NCBI GenBank assembly: GCA_029204225.1
Contig: CM055101.1
Span: 3,124,363 to 3,188,362, forward strand
Origin: Diphasiastrum complanatum
Taxonomy: Eukaryota > Streptophyta > Lycopodiopsida > Lycopodiales > Lycopodiaceae
Length of the DNA: 64,000 nt
Direction: 5' to 3'
Positions 10,251 through 21,987 of this stretch are shown piece by piece; positions within the stretch are counted from its first letter, which is position 1; every line of letters starts with the position of its first letter. The notes beneath the pieces were generated by a model. It was given only the letters and a program-made list of their open reading frames with translations, searched no databases and was not told the origin of the DNA. Both the position numbers and the translations under genes were made by a program.

Positions 10251-11093
10251 CTAGTAAAATATTCTTCTTTTCCATTGGTGCATTCTTCAAAATCACAATT
10301 CGTCAATAGAGGGTGGCCCCAATGGAACTATTTATATATGCAGCAATGTTTCCATGCACATCTGGATGTCCATCAATGTATGTACGATTTGCCCTTGAGA
10401 TGTTGCCTCCTTGCATGCGTTGCTCCTCTAAAGAACAAGCATTTGAATTCAAGCCATATACTTGCATCCTCCATTGGTGACGACACAAAGCATGCCAATC
10501 ACCCCAATTGTATTGAGGTCCTGCATACGACATCAAAGTCACAACACTATTTAAAGGGACCTCAATACTACTCAATGCAAAAAGGCCCAAACCAGCCTCA
10601 GGAAAGTGTTCACTAGACATGATCATGTACATTCGACCCCAATACGTAAATGGTGTTCCATTTAATGGTAATGGTGATTGGAGTGGCCAACACGAATATC
10701 TACTTCTAATGAAAGTTTTTACTAATGGTTGCAAGCTAGGTGGAAGAGGAAGGTCAGACAAAGAACCTAGAATGTCTTTTGACACATCAACAGTGCGTAC
10801 TAGTCATAATACGTCCAAGGGGTGGTCAAGTTTGTGGAATCCACATGGAATATTGTGGAGGACTCAAGTGCAACATCTAGGATAGGTGTGGTTGGGTGGT
10901 AAGAACGTTCTAGGGATTTGGAGACATGGATTGAATCACAAGGCATTGATGAACTAATTATAAAGGGGTGGTCGTCATCAACAAGAGCATCATCTAAGGC
11001 CAATGATGATCCAAAATCAATATTCATGTAATTTATCCTATCAATAATATTAGCTGATGAAAATCGCACGGGGTGGGATCGGAGGGCAAACAC
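10121..11093 (-). pseudogene. SET-domain-like gene, broken by stop and frameshift
   Basis: Three minus-strand frames in order (11093-10800, 10785-10303, 10306-10121) read as one protein with a stop near 10800 and a frameshift near 10305. The middle and last parts carry SET-domain-like blocks: GLGLFALSSIEVPLNSVV (N-terminal SET strand with the G-x-G-L-F turn), NIAAYINSSIGATLY then TNCDFEECTNG (the N-pseudoknot-like Asn-Cys region) and ATRSIRFEEELFIKYSF (equivalent to I-x-x-GEEL-x-x-DY, with the GEE glycine replaced by Glu and Asp by Lys). SET domains are protein-lysine methyltransferases; the changed key residues and breaks make activity unlikely. The first frame (11093-10800) has no domain I know. 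Because a CACTA transposase fragment lies immediately downstream on the same strand, the gene may have been transposon cargo. A decayed host gene is the alternative. Confidence 0.55.
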
Positions 11094-12459
11094 TATGATG
11101 GGTGTTTTGCTAGCGATCTACTGTAGAGGACACTGATGGTGAGAACTTCATGGTGTGCTCATTTGGGAGTACAGGATGGCATTACAGCAGGGGGCCAGTT
11201 TTGCACATTAGCATCGATGGGGAGGCATCTACCATCACGAGCGTGGATAAGCTACTTATAGCTTTCATGCATTTGGCTGTATTTGCAGGAGTCTAGGCTT
11301 GGCACAGGTGTTGGAATTTCCATGGTGCAGATTCTCAGGTGGTGAGATTATGGGAAAGCCTAGAGGAAGTCACTTAGAGCCATATACCTCAGTACGATCA
11401 TGGAGGCAATAGTCTCGGGATCCCGTGAGCGACGACTCGGGGATATGCTTGTGTTGGCATGGTGTCAGATGGCACATAGCCAAGGAGAGCGAGCAGATGC
11501 TAGGAGCCAGGTGGAGCAGGTGATGCTTTGGAGTTCGGCTTGTCTAGCAGGATGGTGACCAAGATCAGAGACATCAGATGAGCATAGTATGTGAATGACG
11601 AGTCCATTGGGGTGACACTCAGGGAGATGCTATAGTTGCTCAGGTATGACATGTCATTTGATGTATGGACGATTCTTCAGTTGGTGCAGCATGTGTGATG
11701 ACCTAGGGATGGGTCATGCCTACTTGGAGGTAGGTGGCATGGAGTGTACCTGGAGGTGGTACATATCCTGAGGGCATGGACTGCATTACGGGGTGATGTG
11801 GATCCAGCATGCCCGTGGTTGTGAGCTAGCAGGGATGGAGATGGTTGCTCAGGGAGTGACAACTGATACTTTGGCAAGTGATCAGGTGAGCTGCATGGTT
11901 ACATGCATAGTGGTATCCAGGTTGGCATCACATGTTGTCTCTATCCATCATTATTTGGTAAGCAGGATGCAGCTTTTGGTTAGATCCAGTTGGAGTCTAG
12001 TTGCACTACAGGTGGACAGATTCTTGGAGAGCTATCAGTAGGTAATGGATACTTGGTGATCAGATGGTACAGGGTACAGGGTTCTGGAGCTATCCTACCT
12101 TATATGCTATGGATCGTGGGTGAGTTATTCATCATGAAAGTGGATCTAGTTTGCATTTGCTTTGGCTTGGACGCTATGATGGATGTGTTGATGAGATAGG
12201 CACCTTGGTGGGAGGCCTATATACTGGTCAAATCAGAGTTGGCGACGTCAAGCATGGAAAGTTGAATCTACATGGGATGTAGGATAGGCAGATCATCATC
12301 AGTATCTCTGGGAGGTGGGTGAGCTACTCAGGTATAGCCTATGGTGAGGTTTGTGTACATTCATTCATTGAGTCCTTGGTAGACTCTTGTGCTTGGAGCA
12401 TGGGGAATGGATGGGGATCAGCTTTCAGGACCTATTGGAGCCTACAAGACTCTTAAAAA
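11094..12459. other. G-rich unassigned region
   Basis: The plus strand is visibly richer in G (many tgg, cag, gga) than its surroundings. Frames are short and scattered (for example 11793-12041, 11990-12199), with no domain I recognise. It may be the untranslated or LTR portion of an older element. No PBS, polypurine tract or terminal repeat was found. Confidence 0.35.
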
Positions 12460-13920
12460 GTGTGATGTCCTCAAAGGATCTTTCATCACCTTTATTAGGA
12501 TCTTTTACAATTTGCTCCATTGGAGTATCTATGCTCTTAAAATTTTCCATATGGAATTTTTTCAACATAAAGTGAGCATATCTAATTGGCATATAAAGAC
12601 ATGATTTTCATAAAAATCAATTTCTAGGCCTAGGATGTAATGTATCTCTCCTAGATCTTGCATTTTAAACTCACATCCAAGTGCTAGCTTAGTTTCATCA
12701 AGTAGCTTGATACAACTTCCACAAAGAATAATGTCATCAACATAAATTAGAAGAATGACAATATTGCTATCAACAAACTTTAGATACATGGAAGGATCAT
12801 AGTCACTAAGAGTAAATCCTAGTGAGATAAGAAAAGAATTAAGTCTTGAACACCATGATCTTGGTGCTTGCTTGAGTCCATGAAGACTTTTGAAGAGCAA
12901 GCACACTTTGGACTCATCCTTGATGAATCATTGAGGTTGTTCCATATAGATCTCCTCCTCAAGATAACCATTTAGAAAATCATTGGATACATCTAATTGG
13001 AACACCTTCCACTTGAAGAAACAAGCAAGAGAAATAAGAATTCTTATTGTCACCATCTTTGCAACGGGTGCAAAGGTCTCCTCATAATCAAGACCATGGA
13101 TTTGAGCAAATCCTTTGGCACATAATCTTGCTTTATGCTTGTTGATGGTGCCATCATGATTGAACTTGATCCGAAATACCCACTTGCAACCAATCACATG
13201 CTTGTTGGATGGAGGATCCACAAGCTCCCAAGTATTGTTGGTGATCAATGCATCATACTCTTGCTTCATGGCATCATACCACTCCTTGGTATTGAGTGCC
13301 TCTTGTACATTCTTTGGCTCTTCATGAGAGACATAAAAAACATAATTAGTGGAGATCCACTTGTTTGCCTTTATCAACATATGAGAGCCTCTTAGGCTCG
13401 GATCTATCTCTCATGGATCTTCTTGGTGAGAAAATCCGAGGAGAGTCTTTTTCAAATCTCAACCCCATCACATCATGATTGTCTTCAAGATCAATAATTG
13501 GTGATGCATCGACAGATTTCTTGATCTCGGCCTCTTCAAAAGATGAGTGTTGATCTTCATGAAAGACAACATCTCTACTTTCAATAACTTGAGAAGTAGA
13601 GAGTATAAAGACTCTATAGGCCTTCTTGGTGGATGAGTATCCAACCATGATCCCCTTGAATGCACTAGGATCTTCTTTCTTCCTTTTTTCCAAGGGAATA
13701 TGGACACAACATAAGCATCCAAAAACTCTAAGGTGATCAACCTTAGGCTTCTTCAAATATAAGATTTCATATGGTGAATTTCCTCCAAGAGCTATATGTG
13801 GGAGCCTATTGCAAAGATAATTTGCACAATTAATGGCTTCTCCCCAAAAATCTTTGGGCAAAGATGCCTCAATCCTCATAGATTTTGCACATTCACATAG
13901 AGATCTATTCTTTCTCTCGG
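12460..13920 (-). mobile_element. Ty1/copia fragment: end of integrase to RT
   Basis: The minus strand encodes, in order, the C-terminal part of a copia integrase and linker (13879-13346: EASLPKDFWGEAINCANYLCNRL, RKKEDPSAFKGIMVGYSSTKKAYRV), the RT start (13380-12928: WKLV-like WELVDPPSNKHVIGCKWVFRIKFN, KARLCAKGFAQI, ETFAPVAKMVTIRILISLACF, QLDVSNDFLNG) and the RT core (12906-12562: GLKQAPRSWC, ILLIYVDDIILCG with the catalytic YVDD, GLEIDFYE). Similarity continues to about 12460 in other frames. Frame breaks separate these parts. gag, protease, the integrase core, RNase H and both LTRs are missing. Its protein closely resembles that of the plus-strand copy at 54.8-58.8 kb, so the two belong to related subfamilies. 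Confidence 0.9.
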
Positions 13921-14261
13921 CCGCTCCAAAGACACTTCCTTTGCAAAGTTAGGTGAAAATCCAGCGTGTAATAAGGAAGTAGACTCAACTTTCTTGCCCT
14001 AAAGTGAAAACCCTAGCCTAGATCTAAGAGTCATGCTTGGTAGGTGCATGGTAGGTACAAATCTCATCATAAATCAAGGTCTAGATCCTACAAAGTAGCA
14101 ATCACTACCAAATGGACACAACCACTCCCCTCTTGACTCATGGTAACCTACATTAGGTGTAGATTGTCATGTGGCACTTTGGCCATACAAGTGACTAACA
14201 AAAAATATTGACAATATGTACAATATTCTACATGGCTAGATTTGCCAATGTAGGCAAATTT
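13921..14261. other. No gene recognised
   Basis: Between the copia fragment and the 142-codon frame. No motif recognised. Confidence 0.3.
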
Positions 14262-14690
14262 TCACAAGAAGATTGTAATTTGAATTTCCTTCTTGAGTAT
14301 CTCATTTTCCTCCAAACAAGTTTCCAACTTTATAGTTTTTTCTTGACTTTCCTTTGATATTTTATTATATTCCTCATCTAAAAAATGTATTCTTTGCAAT
14401 GAATTTGCATTACCATAGGCTCTCAAATTCTCATAGTAACCCAGAAGACCATTTTTCTCATGACACATATAAAATATTAATTGAGTTAGTGAATTAAAAT
14501 CAGGATGTTGCCTTGAATCTGGATCAATAGGATACAATGTTCCTGATGACCATAAATCTAAATGCTTTAGCCTTTTCTCCCTGTAATGGATCATATCAGA
14601 AGTTGATAATTTAGACTCTTTTGAATTTCTTGCTCTAAGTAGAGCATACTCTGGTGAAAGATCCACATGAAGATGACAAAGCTTAGACAT
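14262..14690 (-). CDS. Unrecognised 142-residue frame with coiled-coil-like C-terminus
   Basis: A continuous minus-strand frame from ATG at 14690 to a stop at 14262. The first part is mixed (CHLHVDLSPEYALLRARNS; LDLWSSGTLYPIDPDSRQ). The last 45 residues are rich in Glu, Lys, Leu and Ile with heptad-like spacing (EEYNKISKESQEKTIKLETC, LEENEILKKEIQI), suggesting a coiled coil. There is no signal peptide or membrane segment. A TATAAATA box lies about 95 bp upstream. I do not recognise the family. Unlike its neighbours it shows no retroelement motif and no internal stop over 426 bp of AT-rich DNA, so it could be a small gene or first exon, but an accidental frame or an untypical gag remnant is possible. 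Confidence 0.4.
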   Translation of the reverse strand: MSKLCHLHVDLSPEYALLRARNSKESKLSTSDMIHYREKRLKHLDLWSSGTLYPIDPDSRQHPDFNSLTQLIFYMCHEKNGLLGYYENLRAYGNANSLQRIHFLDEEYNKISKESQEKTIKLETCLEENEILKKEIQITIFL

Positions 14691-14786
14691 CAGCTAAAAT
14701 AGCAAAAAAAATAATACCAAAGAGCACAAAAACAATAATGAAACTGGAGATGGCACTACTCGAGAGATGGAGATGGTAGACTCCCA

Positions 14787-14794
14787 TATTTATA
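14787..14794 (-). promoter_or_regulatory. TATA box upstream of the 142-codon frame
   Basis: A canonical TATAAATA on the minus strand, 97 bp upstream of the ATG at 14690. It would place transcription start near 14757 with a leader of roughly 70 nt free of upstream ATGs near the start. Confidence 0.4.
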
Positions 14795-14799
14795 AAATG

Positions 14800-17700
14800 C
14801 CACAATCCATGTATTTTTTTACTTTTGAATGTGCCAAATATTGGGAGGGAATATTTTGATTTCTCAGGAATCAGATTAAATTATGGTTAAGCATCGGTAA
14901 TGTTTGATGTGACACTAATAAGGTACATGACATGCACATCTAAAGACATGCTGGCAGATGCATAAAGAAGCTCAAAAATGATATTTTGCTTTTTTGTAGT
15001 TATTTTTCTCCCTCCTACGTGGCAATTCTTATAGGGGCCTCTTCAGGCCCATATTTTCTCTAATGACTACCTATTTAGTGTTCACTATGAAAACTCTATC
15101 ACTCGATGATAATTTTTTCTATTATATTCAGATCATTTTAAGGTATTTCAACAACAAATATCCTCAAAATTTTTGCTTAAGATTGACCCAAATCATGCTT
15201 ATCAATATACATATTTCTTCTCTATACACACTCTACCTCAAACAAAAGCACTAGCTTAAAGATTTTAAGCACTATGTCTAAAGATAAAATAAATAAAGTT
15301 AGCCACAATTTGGGCACAAGTTTTATCTTCTATTTTGATTTTTTTTTCCAAGTACTAATGAATTGGGCTTATGTTCACATAATGCAAGTCTCATACACAA
15401 CTGATTATATTCACTACAAGCTCTACTTTTCATGACTATTAAATTCAAAACTAGAACCACTAGAAAGAATTGAAAAATGAAAAAAGAACTTATCCCCAAA
15501 AATTTATCAAATCAACTCAAATCATATAAGGCTTGTCTCAAGGATCTAATCAAACCACGATGCAAAATTTGAACAATTAGAAAAACCAACACACATATAT
15601 TCATGAAACTATCACTTTCCATAGTCATTACATATGATCATCATGCCAAACTTTGTTGAAGGATGATTATTACATACAAATTACATTCTCTCTACACTAA
15701 TTTGTGTGTGTAACTGAACGAAGAAGGCAAAGAACTATAAGTTACTTTGTTGCTTTTAAGATTACCACCAGAAAGAAAGTTATTCAAAATGATAATAAAA
15801 AACAAATCTTGGATTTCATGCATTAGGTTGGTTTGATATCCTTATTGTCAGTGAGACTAAGTTCTATATATTTGAAAGCATGTTCACATAATCTATTTCT
15901 GTTATGAGAATCTTCATTGAACATGTCAAAATTGTACTACTAAATAAAGCACTTTTATCATGTGACTCTCTAATTAATGACATATGCATTCAAAACACAT
16001 TCTAGGGTTGAGTTGCCAAATATTTTGTGTTGACGCATGTTTCATTATCTTCCCAACAAAATGCTATGCCCTTGTTTTTTAGATTAGTAGGCACTTTGCA
16101 TGACATGTTCATGCCTCATCTATAGATTGTATTGTTATAGTTACATATTATGTTTATCAAGATGAGGTATATGGTTTCTGCTTGAGAAAGAGCACTTTTC
16201 CATATAATCAATGACACTATTTATAAGACATGCTATAGTCATACATATTTATCTAGACAAGGTTTACTCTTACTGCCTAATAAAAGCACGTTCATGTATA
16301 GTTGATGACAATATCTACAAGACTGGGGAGATAATTCAACATAGTCATATTCCATTCATATTTAAATTCAAAAAGTAAGTTATAAGGTTGACAGGAGACA
16401 ACTTCAATGCACATGAAAATTGACAATAATGTGCACAATAAACAATGACTAACATGAAATGAGTATATTCTATTATGACATGATAGCATGCGTGAGACTC
16501 ATCCTCCAATCTAATCAAACAAAAAATTGCTATGTCCTTTCAAAAAGTAGAATGTCTTACATTCACAATCTTTCAAAATCTAGAAAAAAAAAAACCTTGT
16601 TTATGTTTTCAATGCATCATGGTGTTATAGAATTTTTGTATGAGATTTTTTAAGTTTTATATTAATTAACATATTGAAATGGCCATTGAATTCATAATCA
16701 CAAATTAGTGGAATTACATGAAAAAGTATATGCATGGAATCTACAAAACTCCATTGGATTCAAATATTATATGAATGTTGTATTTTAACTCAAATGCCTA
16801 TATCGCGAACTATCAGGCATGTTTAAGAATGTAATGATTTTTTTTCTTGACTGATAGCTTTTACCAAAGTAGAAAAGCCATAAAGGTATGAGCTTGGTGG
16901 TAAATCCAGAGTTCATCAAAAAGAGGAATAGATAAATAATTAACTAGATGTCGTTTTCAAATACTTGCCTCTAGCTTGAGCAAGAATTGAAGCTTCTTTT
17001 TACATATTCAACATGCCAGCAAATTCTCTTGCATTGATATTGAGAGAAATGTTAGATTCTAATTTTCACTTTGAGTAATTGATTTATGAGCTGTTTATGG
17101 GATAGTATGTGCTCTGCGCATGCTGAAGTGGTTTGCAACAAAGTGGCGGAGGTTGAATGCTTTGTCATTGATGCCCAAGTTGTACTAAACTTATCAAAAA
17201 AAATTCTAATGAGTGGCCTAGTGAAAATGTCAACTAGTTGCTCATCTATACTACAATGAACAGCATATATTTCCGGGGTTGGACAATTTGCGAGTTTAGT
17301 GAGTTTATTGTTGTTTTATTTCTAAATAGCCATGTTTAGGGCTATGAGAAAAATAATTTGAACTCAATGCAACAGCAACATATTCGGAGCAACATCTTTG
17401 GACTTTCAGGGTTTAGGAAGCTTGGAAGAAGTGTACTACTCACCAATGAAATTGAAACCGGTATCTGATGCAACATTGAACCACATTGTTTGAAATTGCA
17501 TTATCAATCTAAGAATATAGTCCATACGATATTCCAAAGCATAAAAAAAGAGCCAAAAAATTGCAATTCCCGACAATGGATATGACTCAGTGAGATTGTT
17601 ACTCGCAATACAAAAATAGTTTCTATTTGGTTCAAAAACTAAACACCAAAGCAAAGTATCAAAAGTAATCTTTATGTCATACCATGTGAAGGCAATGCCA

Positions 17701-18016
17701 ACACATAGAAGAGATCCTACGTGTCCAGAATTGGCTGGTGAATGAACATATTCTTATTCACATCCACGCCCGTAACACACAAATAAACAAAGTATAAATG
17801 TTTACATGGAAAATACTTTTTCGAAGCCATGTTTCGAGAAAAATTTGGACAGGTGTAGGAAGGCTCTGTGCATATCAAAATGCGATAAACAAAAACTATG
17901 TTTGAACTATCAAAACTCTCTATGACATAATCTCCTTGTTGGCTTTATGATGTTTGATCAACTCGCGAACATGACAATTTAATGACAATCTTCTCTCTAT
18001 CCTCTCTTTTGCAGCT
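14800..18016. other. AT-rich region without recognised genes
   Basis: Only short frames (at most 72 codons) without domains. No retroelement motif, primer site or tandem array was recognised. It is probably old, unrecognisable repeat DNA. Confidence 0.4.
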
Positions 18017-19792
18017 CTAGAATACATCCATTAAACCATTAAGTGCATACATACTGTTGCTAAAGACAACTTGCCTTGCTTGATCCATATGATTGAGCCT
18101 TGATGGCTCCATCTTGATACTCATGGTTCTTCTTGGAGTCCTCGGGTCTTGAGCTTGATCCTCCACTTGACTTGACTCCAAACCATCAATGAATTGAATA
18201 AGGTGTTGATCCAAAGGTGCTTCTTCAATTTTACAAATCTTCCACTCTTGAAAGATCACATTTCTAACATTGACTTCTTCTTTGGTGGAAAACATGTAAA
18301 TTCTACAATCTCTACTTGAAGAGCAAAACATTACCATTATTCCTATCATTGAAGTAGGATAATCTTTGGCCCTTACATTGGAATGATCATGCACAAAGCA
18401 TGTGGACACGAAGATTTTTTAAACAAATGATGTTTCAAGTTCTGTGACTCTATTCAAACTATTACAATAATAGTTATCCAATGAAATTGCTTTGTCAACA
18501 ACAAATGTAGATGTGAAAGCATCTAACACCATGAATCTTAAAGATAAGAAACAAGCCACTTTATGTCTACTAATACTATCCAAAAAGTAATAAAAAATAG
18601 TAGACTCTCCAATGCTCTCCATCCTTGCAAGATGCACACTTTTGAATGGACAATTTGCATGCAATTTGATGACTCGGCCTTTGTCATTGAGGACCTTCTT
18701 GGAACTCTCATGCTTTGAGGCTGATTCTCAAGATCTTCCCTTTTTTAATGCTCCTCCTCAATTCTAGAAAGATCACACTTTGGCAAGATCTCCACTTGAG
18801 TGATCTCCTCCTTTGCCAAGTTCACATTCTCAAAAGCAATATTAGCTTCCAATTTAAGCAATCTTCCATGTTGAAATCCTTGTACAATGAAAATGTCATT
18901 CGTCAAAATGGAACAAACACCTCCTTGTTTGCTCTCCTTTAGTGCATTTTTTCTCTTGTAGCATTTGGATGCAAAGTGGCACTTCTTGCCACACAAGTAG
19001 CACTTGAATCTTGACTCATTCTTCCTTCCACTAGCTTCCATGGAAAAACTAGTGTGGTACACAAAGTACACACATGTGAGTTGTGATTAGAGGTGAAAAC
19101 CAAGGTTTTTGCAACCTTATAGTGACTTACACAAAGTTATATCAAGATCCACAAAGGTCTTGATCACTATCTATTTCACTCTCCTCACAAATGTCAATAA
19201 TGCTTGGAGATTTGAACCTAGAAACTCACAAAGGTTTCACTTTGTTTTGATTACCTCAAATTTGACTTCTAGCCCTCTCTTTTGACTTCTAGTCACACTT
19301 CTTACACTCCCTCACAAGGATGAAATGAAGATTAGATGAGATTATATCAAAGACTTATCAAATCCTATCAATTTTCACCATTTTTGGACACAAACATGAC
19401 TAAATCTCACTCACACTTCTTGATGGACTTTCAAGACCTGTAAGTCTTTTAAAAAGGTCTTGATTTCAGCCTCGATTAATTATATCTCATGAATCAAATT
19501 CAGATCTAATCAATGGCAGTCACACTTGGTGGCTTTTCCTAAGATTAGCACCAAAATTCTCATCAAGAACTCAAAATTGAATTTTTATGGATCAAATGAA
19601 TATCATGCATTAAATGCAGGTTCAGAGGTTCCCACACATGTGGAAAGTATGGATTTTGGTCCCTACCAAGTTTGGGATCAAATCCCCTCACCAAAGTATA
19701 GTTTCAAACTTGCCATCTCAATACTAGTTTTTTGCACCAAAACTTGCTAAAAATGGATTTGCTTTTGATCAGTGGTTAATGCTCTTGTACTT
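18017..19792 (-). mobile_element. Decayed Ty1/copia element: gag zinc knuckle and integrase pieces
   Basis: Reading leftwards from the primer site at 19.8 kb: a leader without frames, then 19071-18745 with a gag zinc knuckle CYLCGKKCHFASKC (C-x2-C-x4-H-x4-C), then 18664-18419 with broken integrase-like sequence, then 18409-18017 with the integrase-RT linker typical of copia (GIMVMFCSSSRDCRIYMFST for GYS..KAYR, VNVRNVIFQE, SRLNHMDQARQVVF). The protease region and catalytic integrase core are deleted or unreadable and no RT follows. The order matches a minus-strand element whose 5' LTR lies to the right. Confidence 0.75.
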
Positions 19793-19805
19793 GGCTCTGA
19801 TACCA
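19793..19805 (-). other. Primer-binding site for initiator tRNA-Met
   Basis: On the minus strand this reads TGGTATCAGAGCC, the standard plant LTR-retrotransposon primer site. It orients the element at 18.0-19.8 kb and implies a 5' LTR to its right. Confidence 0.9.
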
Positions 19806-20000
19806 TGTGAAAGTACTATACTTTAGGACCATAAATAGATCTACAAAAGATCCACAAGAGTGATTGGATGCTTACTTTACAACCTACCAAAAAACTAGAC
19901 ACAAAAAAAAGTTGATCTAGATTGGCAATTTGACAATCAACAAACAAGAACAATCAATAGCATTAATCAATCACTAAATTAGATGCGGCACGTGTGTACT
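19806..20000 (-). mobile_element. 5' LTR (partial) of the 18-20 kb copia element
   Basis: Begins with TGTGAAAGTAC directly next to the primer site, as an LTR edge must (TG on this strand = CA end on the element strand). Its far end cannot be located by eye; 20000 is a nominal limit. Confidence 0.55.
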
Positions 20001-20134
20001 ACAAGCTGTAGTAAGTCCTGAAATCTGAGAAACAAGAAGCTGACCAACATAAAGACTCAATCAGGTGATGAAGTTCTAAAACTATCCATCCATAGAGATA
20101 CTGCCATCTTAACCCTATGCATTGGAGAAACAAA

Positions 20135-20325
20135 CCACCCTCAAGCATGCTAAGGTCTCCCCCAGGCTATGACGTCCCATACTACCACACCCTAGCTTCA
20201 ACCCTCACATACCTCCATCTCATAGTAAGATTACATCCTGGCCTAATCACGTGGTAAGAACTCTTCATTCTCCAAGTGAGAATGAATGCCTAACTCATGT
20301 ATATACATAGTACAAGTGAGGTCAT
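20135..20325. repeat. Dispersed repeat R1, copy 1
   Basis: About 190 bp similar, in the same orientation, to 41239-41441. Shared blocks include TCAAGCATGCTAAG, TCTCCCCCAGGCTA, CACATACCTCCATCTC and GTGAGAATGAATG. No coding potential. Probably the non-coding end of a retroelement family. Confidence 0.85.
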
Positions 20326-20699
20326 TTCAAATGAAAGGACAAACTTCTCTAATCATAAAGAAATCTAGTGAAGGGGCCCAAAGGGGTAGATCTGTTTAAG
20401 CATAGTTTTCTTTCAAACTAAACAAATAGTTCAAAAAAACTCATTTTTTTAGTTCTCTATCTATTTGGGATATCTTGGGCCAAGATATTTGACCAGGTCA
20501 AGACAAATTTGATCTAAAATTTTATGGACAAAGGGGAGCAATAGAGCACCCTAAATTGCAAAAAACATATTTTGAAATTGTTTTCTCACCAATTTAATAC
20601 ACGAAGCGAGAGCAATTCTACAAGTTTTTTTTTTTTTAGTAAATCAGGAGTGGTATGGCCAACCTTGGGCAAATAATTGGTTGAAACTTTTGTCATAGT
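20326..20699. other. No gene recognised
   Basis: AT-rich sequence between repeat R1 and the gag-like remnant. Confidence 0.3.
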
Positions 20700-21430
20700 C
20701 AGAAGAAGAGGTGTCTATTAGATATTATGTTCACCTATATGACTTCATTGCAAGTTTTCTCAATGAAAAATCACTTTGAAATTTGAAGTTATGGCTTTTA
20801 TCAGGGAAGCTCGTAAGTTGAAGAGGATCTCTAATTATAGTGTACGGAGATTTAAAATGAAGAACATCCTCATTGAGAAGAAGTTGTGAAACATTATGAT
20901 AGGGTAGGAGTAAAGTTGGTCACCATTGAGTGAAAATCAAAGCCCTTGACAAAGGCATGCAATCAATTTTATTAACTTATTAGTGATCACATATTTATTC
21001 ACATTTGTGAGGTGCAAGCATGAGATGACTGAAGGCCCAATACGAGATGCCAAATGCTACTCAAATAATATTTTTTCATACGAAGTTAAATAGTGCATGA
21101 TAGTGGATTAATTCTTCAACAGAATCAAAGTATTGTAATATGAACAGGTATTGAATCATTATAAGTGGCACAACTTCAAGGGAAGTGCTACCAATGCTGG
21201 AGGAGCTTCATGGTATTTTATTGTAGGAAGAGTAGATGTGTGAGGTTGTTAAATCATGTCAAAAGCAATAGGATGATCAAACATCGATCACGAAGGGCAA
21301 GCAATGTCATGCCAAGAGGAGCAAAAGATTAGAGATTCCAATCATATTTGAGAAAGGCCGAAGAAAATGGATAAACATTTCTATTGCGACAAACCAGGTC
21401 ATTTGTGCAAAGGATTGCAACAAGAAACAT
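20700..21430 (+). mobile_element. Decayed gag-like remnant
   Basis: Very broken plus-strand frames. The best block, near 21360-21430, reads MDKHFYCDKPGHLCKG, resembling a gag zinc knuckle (C-x2-x-x-GH-x4-C) with the first Cys lost. MKNILIEKKL near 20860 fits a gag N-terminal region. Weak evidence; orientation plus. Confidence 0.4.
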
Positions 21431-21987
21431 ACTCTAATATTCGATAACAAGGATTGCAGAGGATTTATCTGATATTTGTCAAGTTCCTTCCTCTCATATG
21501 CAGATCATCGTAGCTCTTCACGTGTGCTAGATTTTGCTACATTTTCCCTTGCACTATCCATGAGTCTAGTGTAGTACTTGGGTAGCTTCCACTATGGTGA
21601 TCCACTTTGAGGCAAATATGTATCCCAAAGAATATCCTTTTCCTTGTGCTTTGTCACTTGTCACTTCGGCTTTATCTGTCTCCCAAGGGTTCACCCAGTC
21701 TCAATAATGGGAGGTGTGTCACACCCTTCATCTTCATCAAGTGGTTCATCCCGAGATGCTACCATTGTTTCATTCGTAAGGAACAACTTGGATAGATCAT
21801 CACTATTTTTCTCATCATCACCAAAGTTGTGAACCTCATATTTCTTCCAATTGGGTTGATGTTACAATATCCTTTTATTTGTTCATCATTACCTATTAAA
21901 TAACCACTTCAAGGTTTTTATCTACATTTTACTTCTCTTGCTCTTAGGAATGTGAGCATAAACTCCACATTCAAACGCTCTAAACCA
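21431..21987. other. No gene recognised
   Basis: Short overlapping frames only. It may be linker sequence of the flanking copia remnant, but no motif is readable. Confidence 0.3.

Noticed and set aside
11677-11877. His/Pro/Ser-rich minus-strand frame
   Set aside because: Composition follows the G-rich plus strand; no domain and no neighbouring exon signals.
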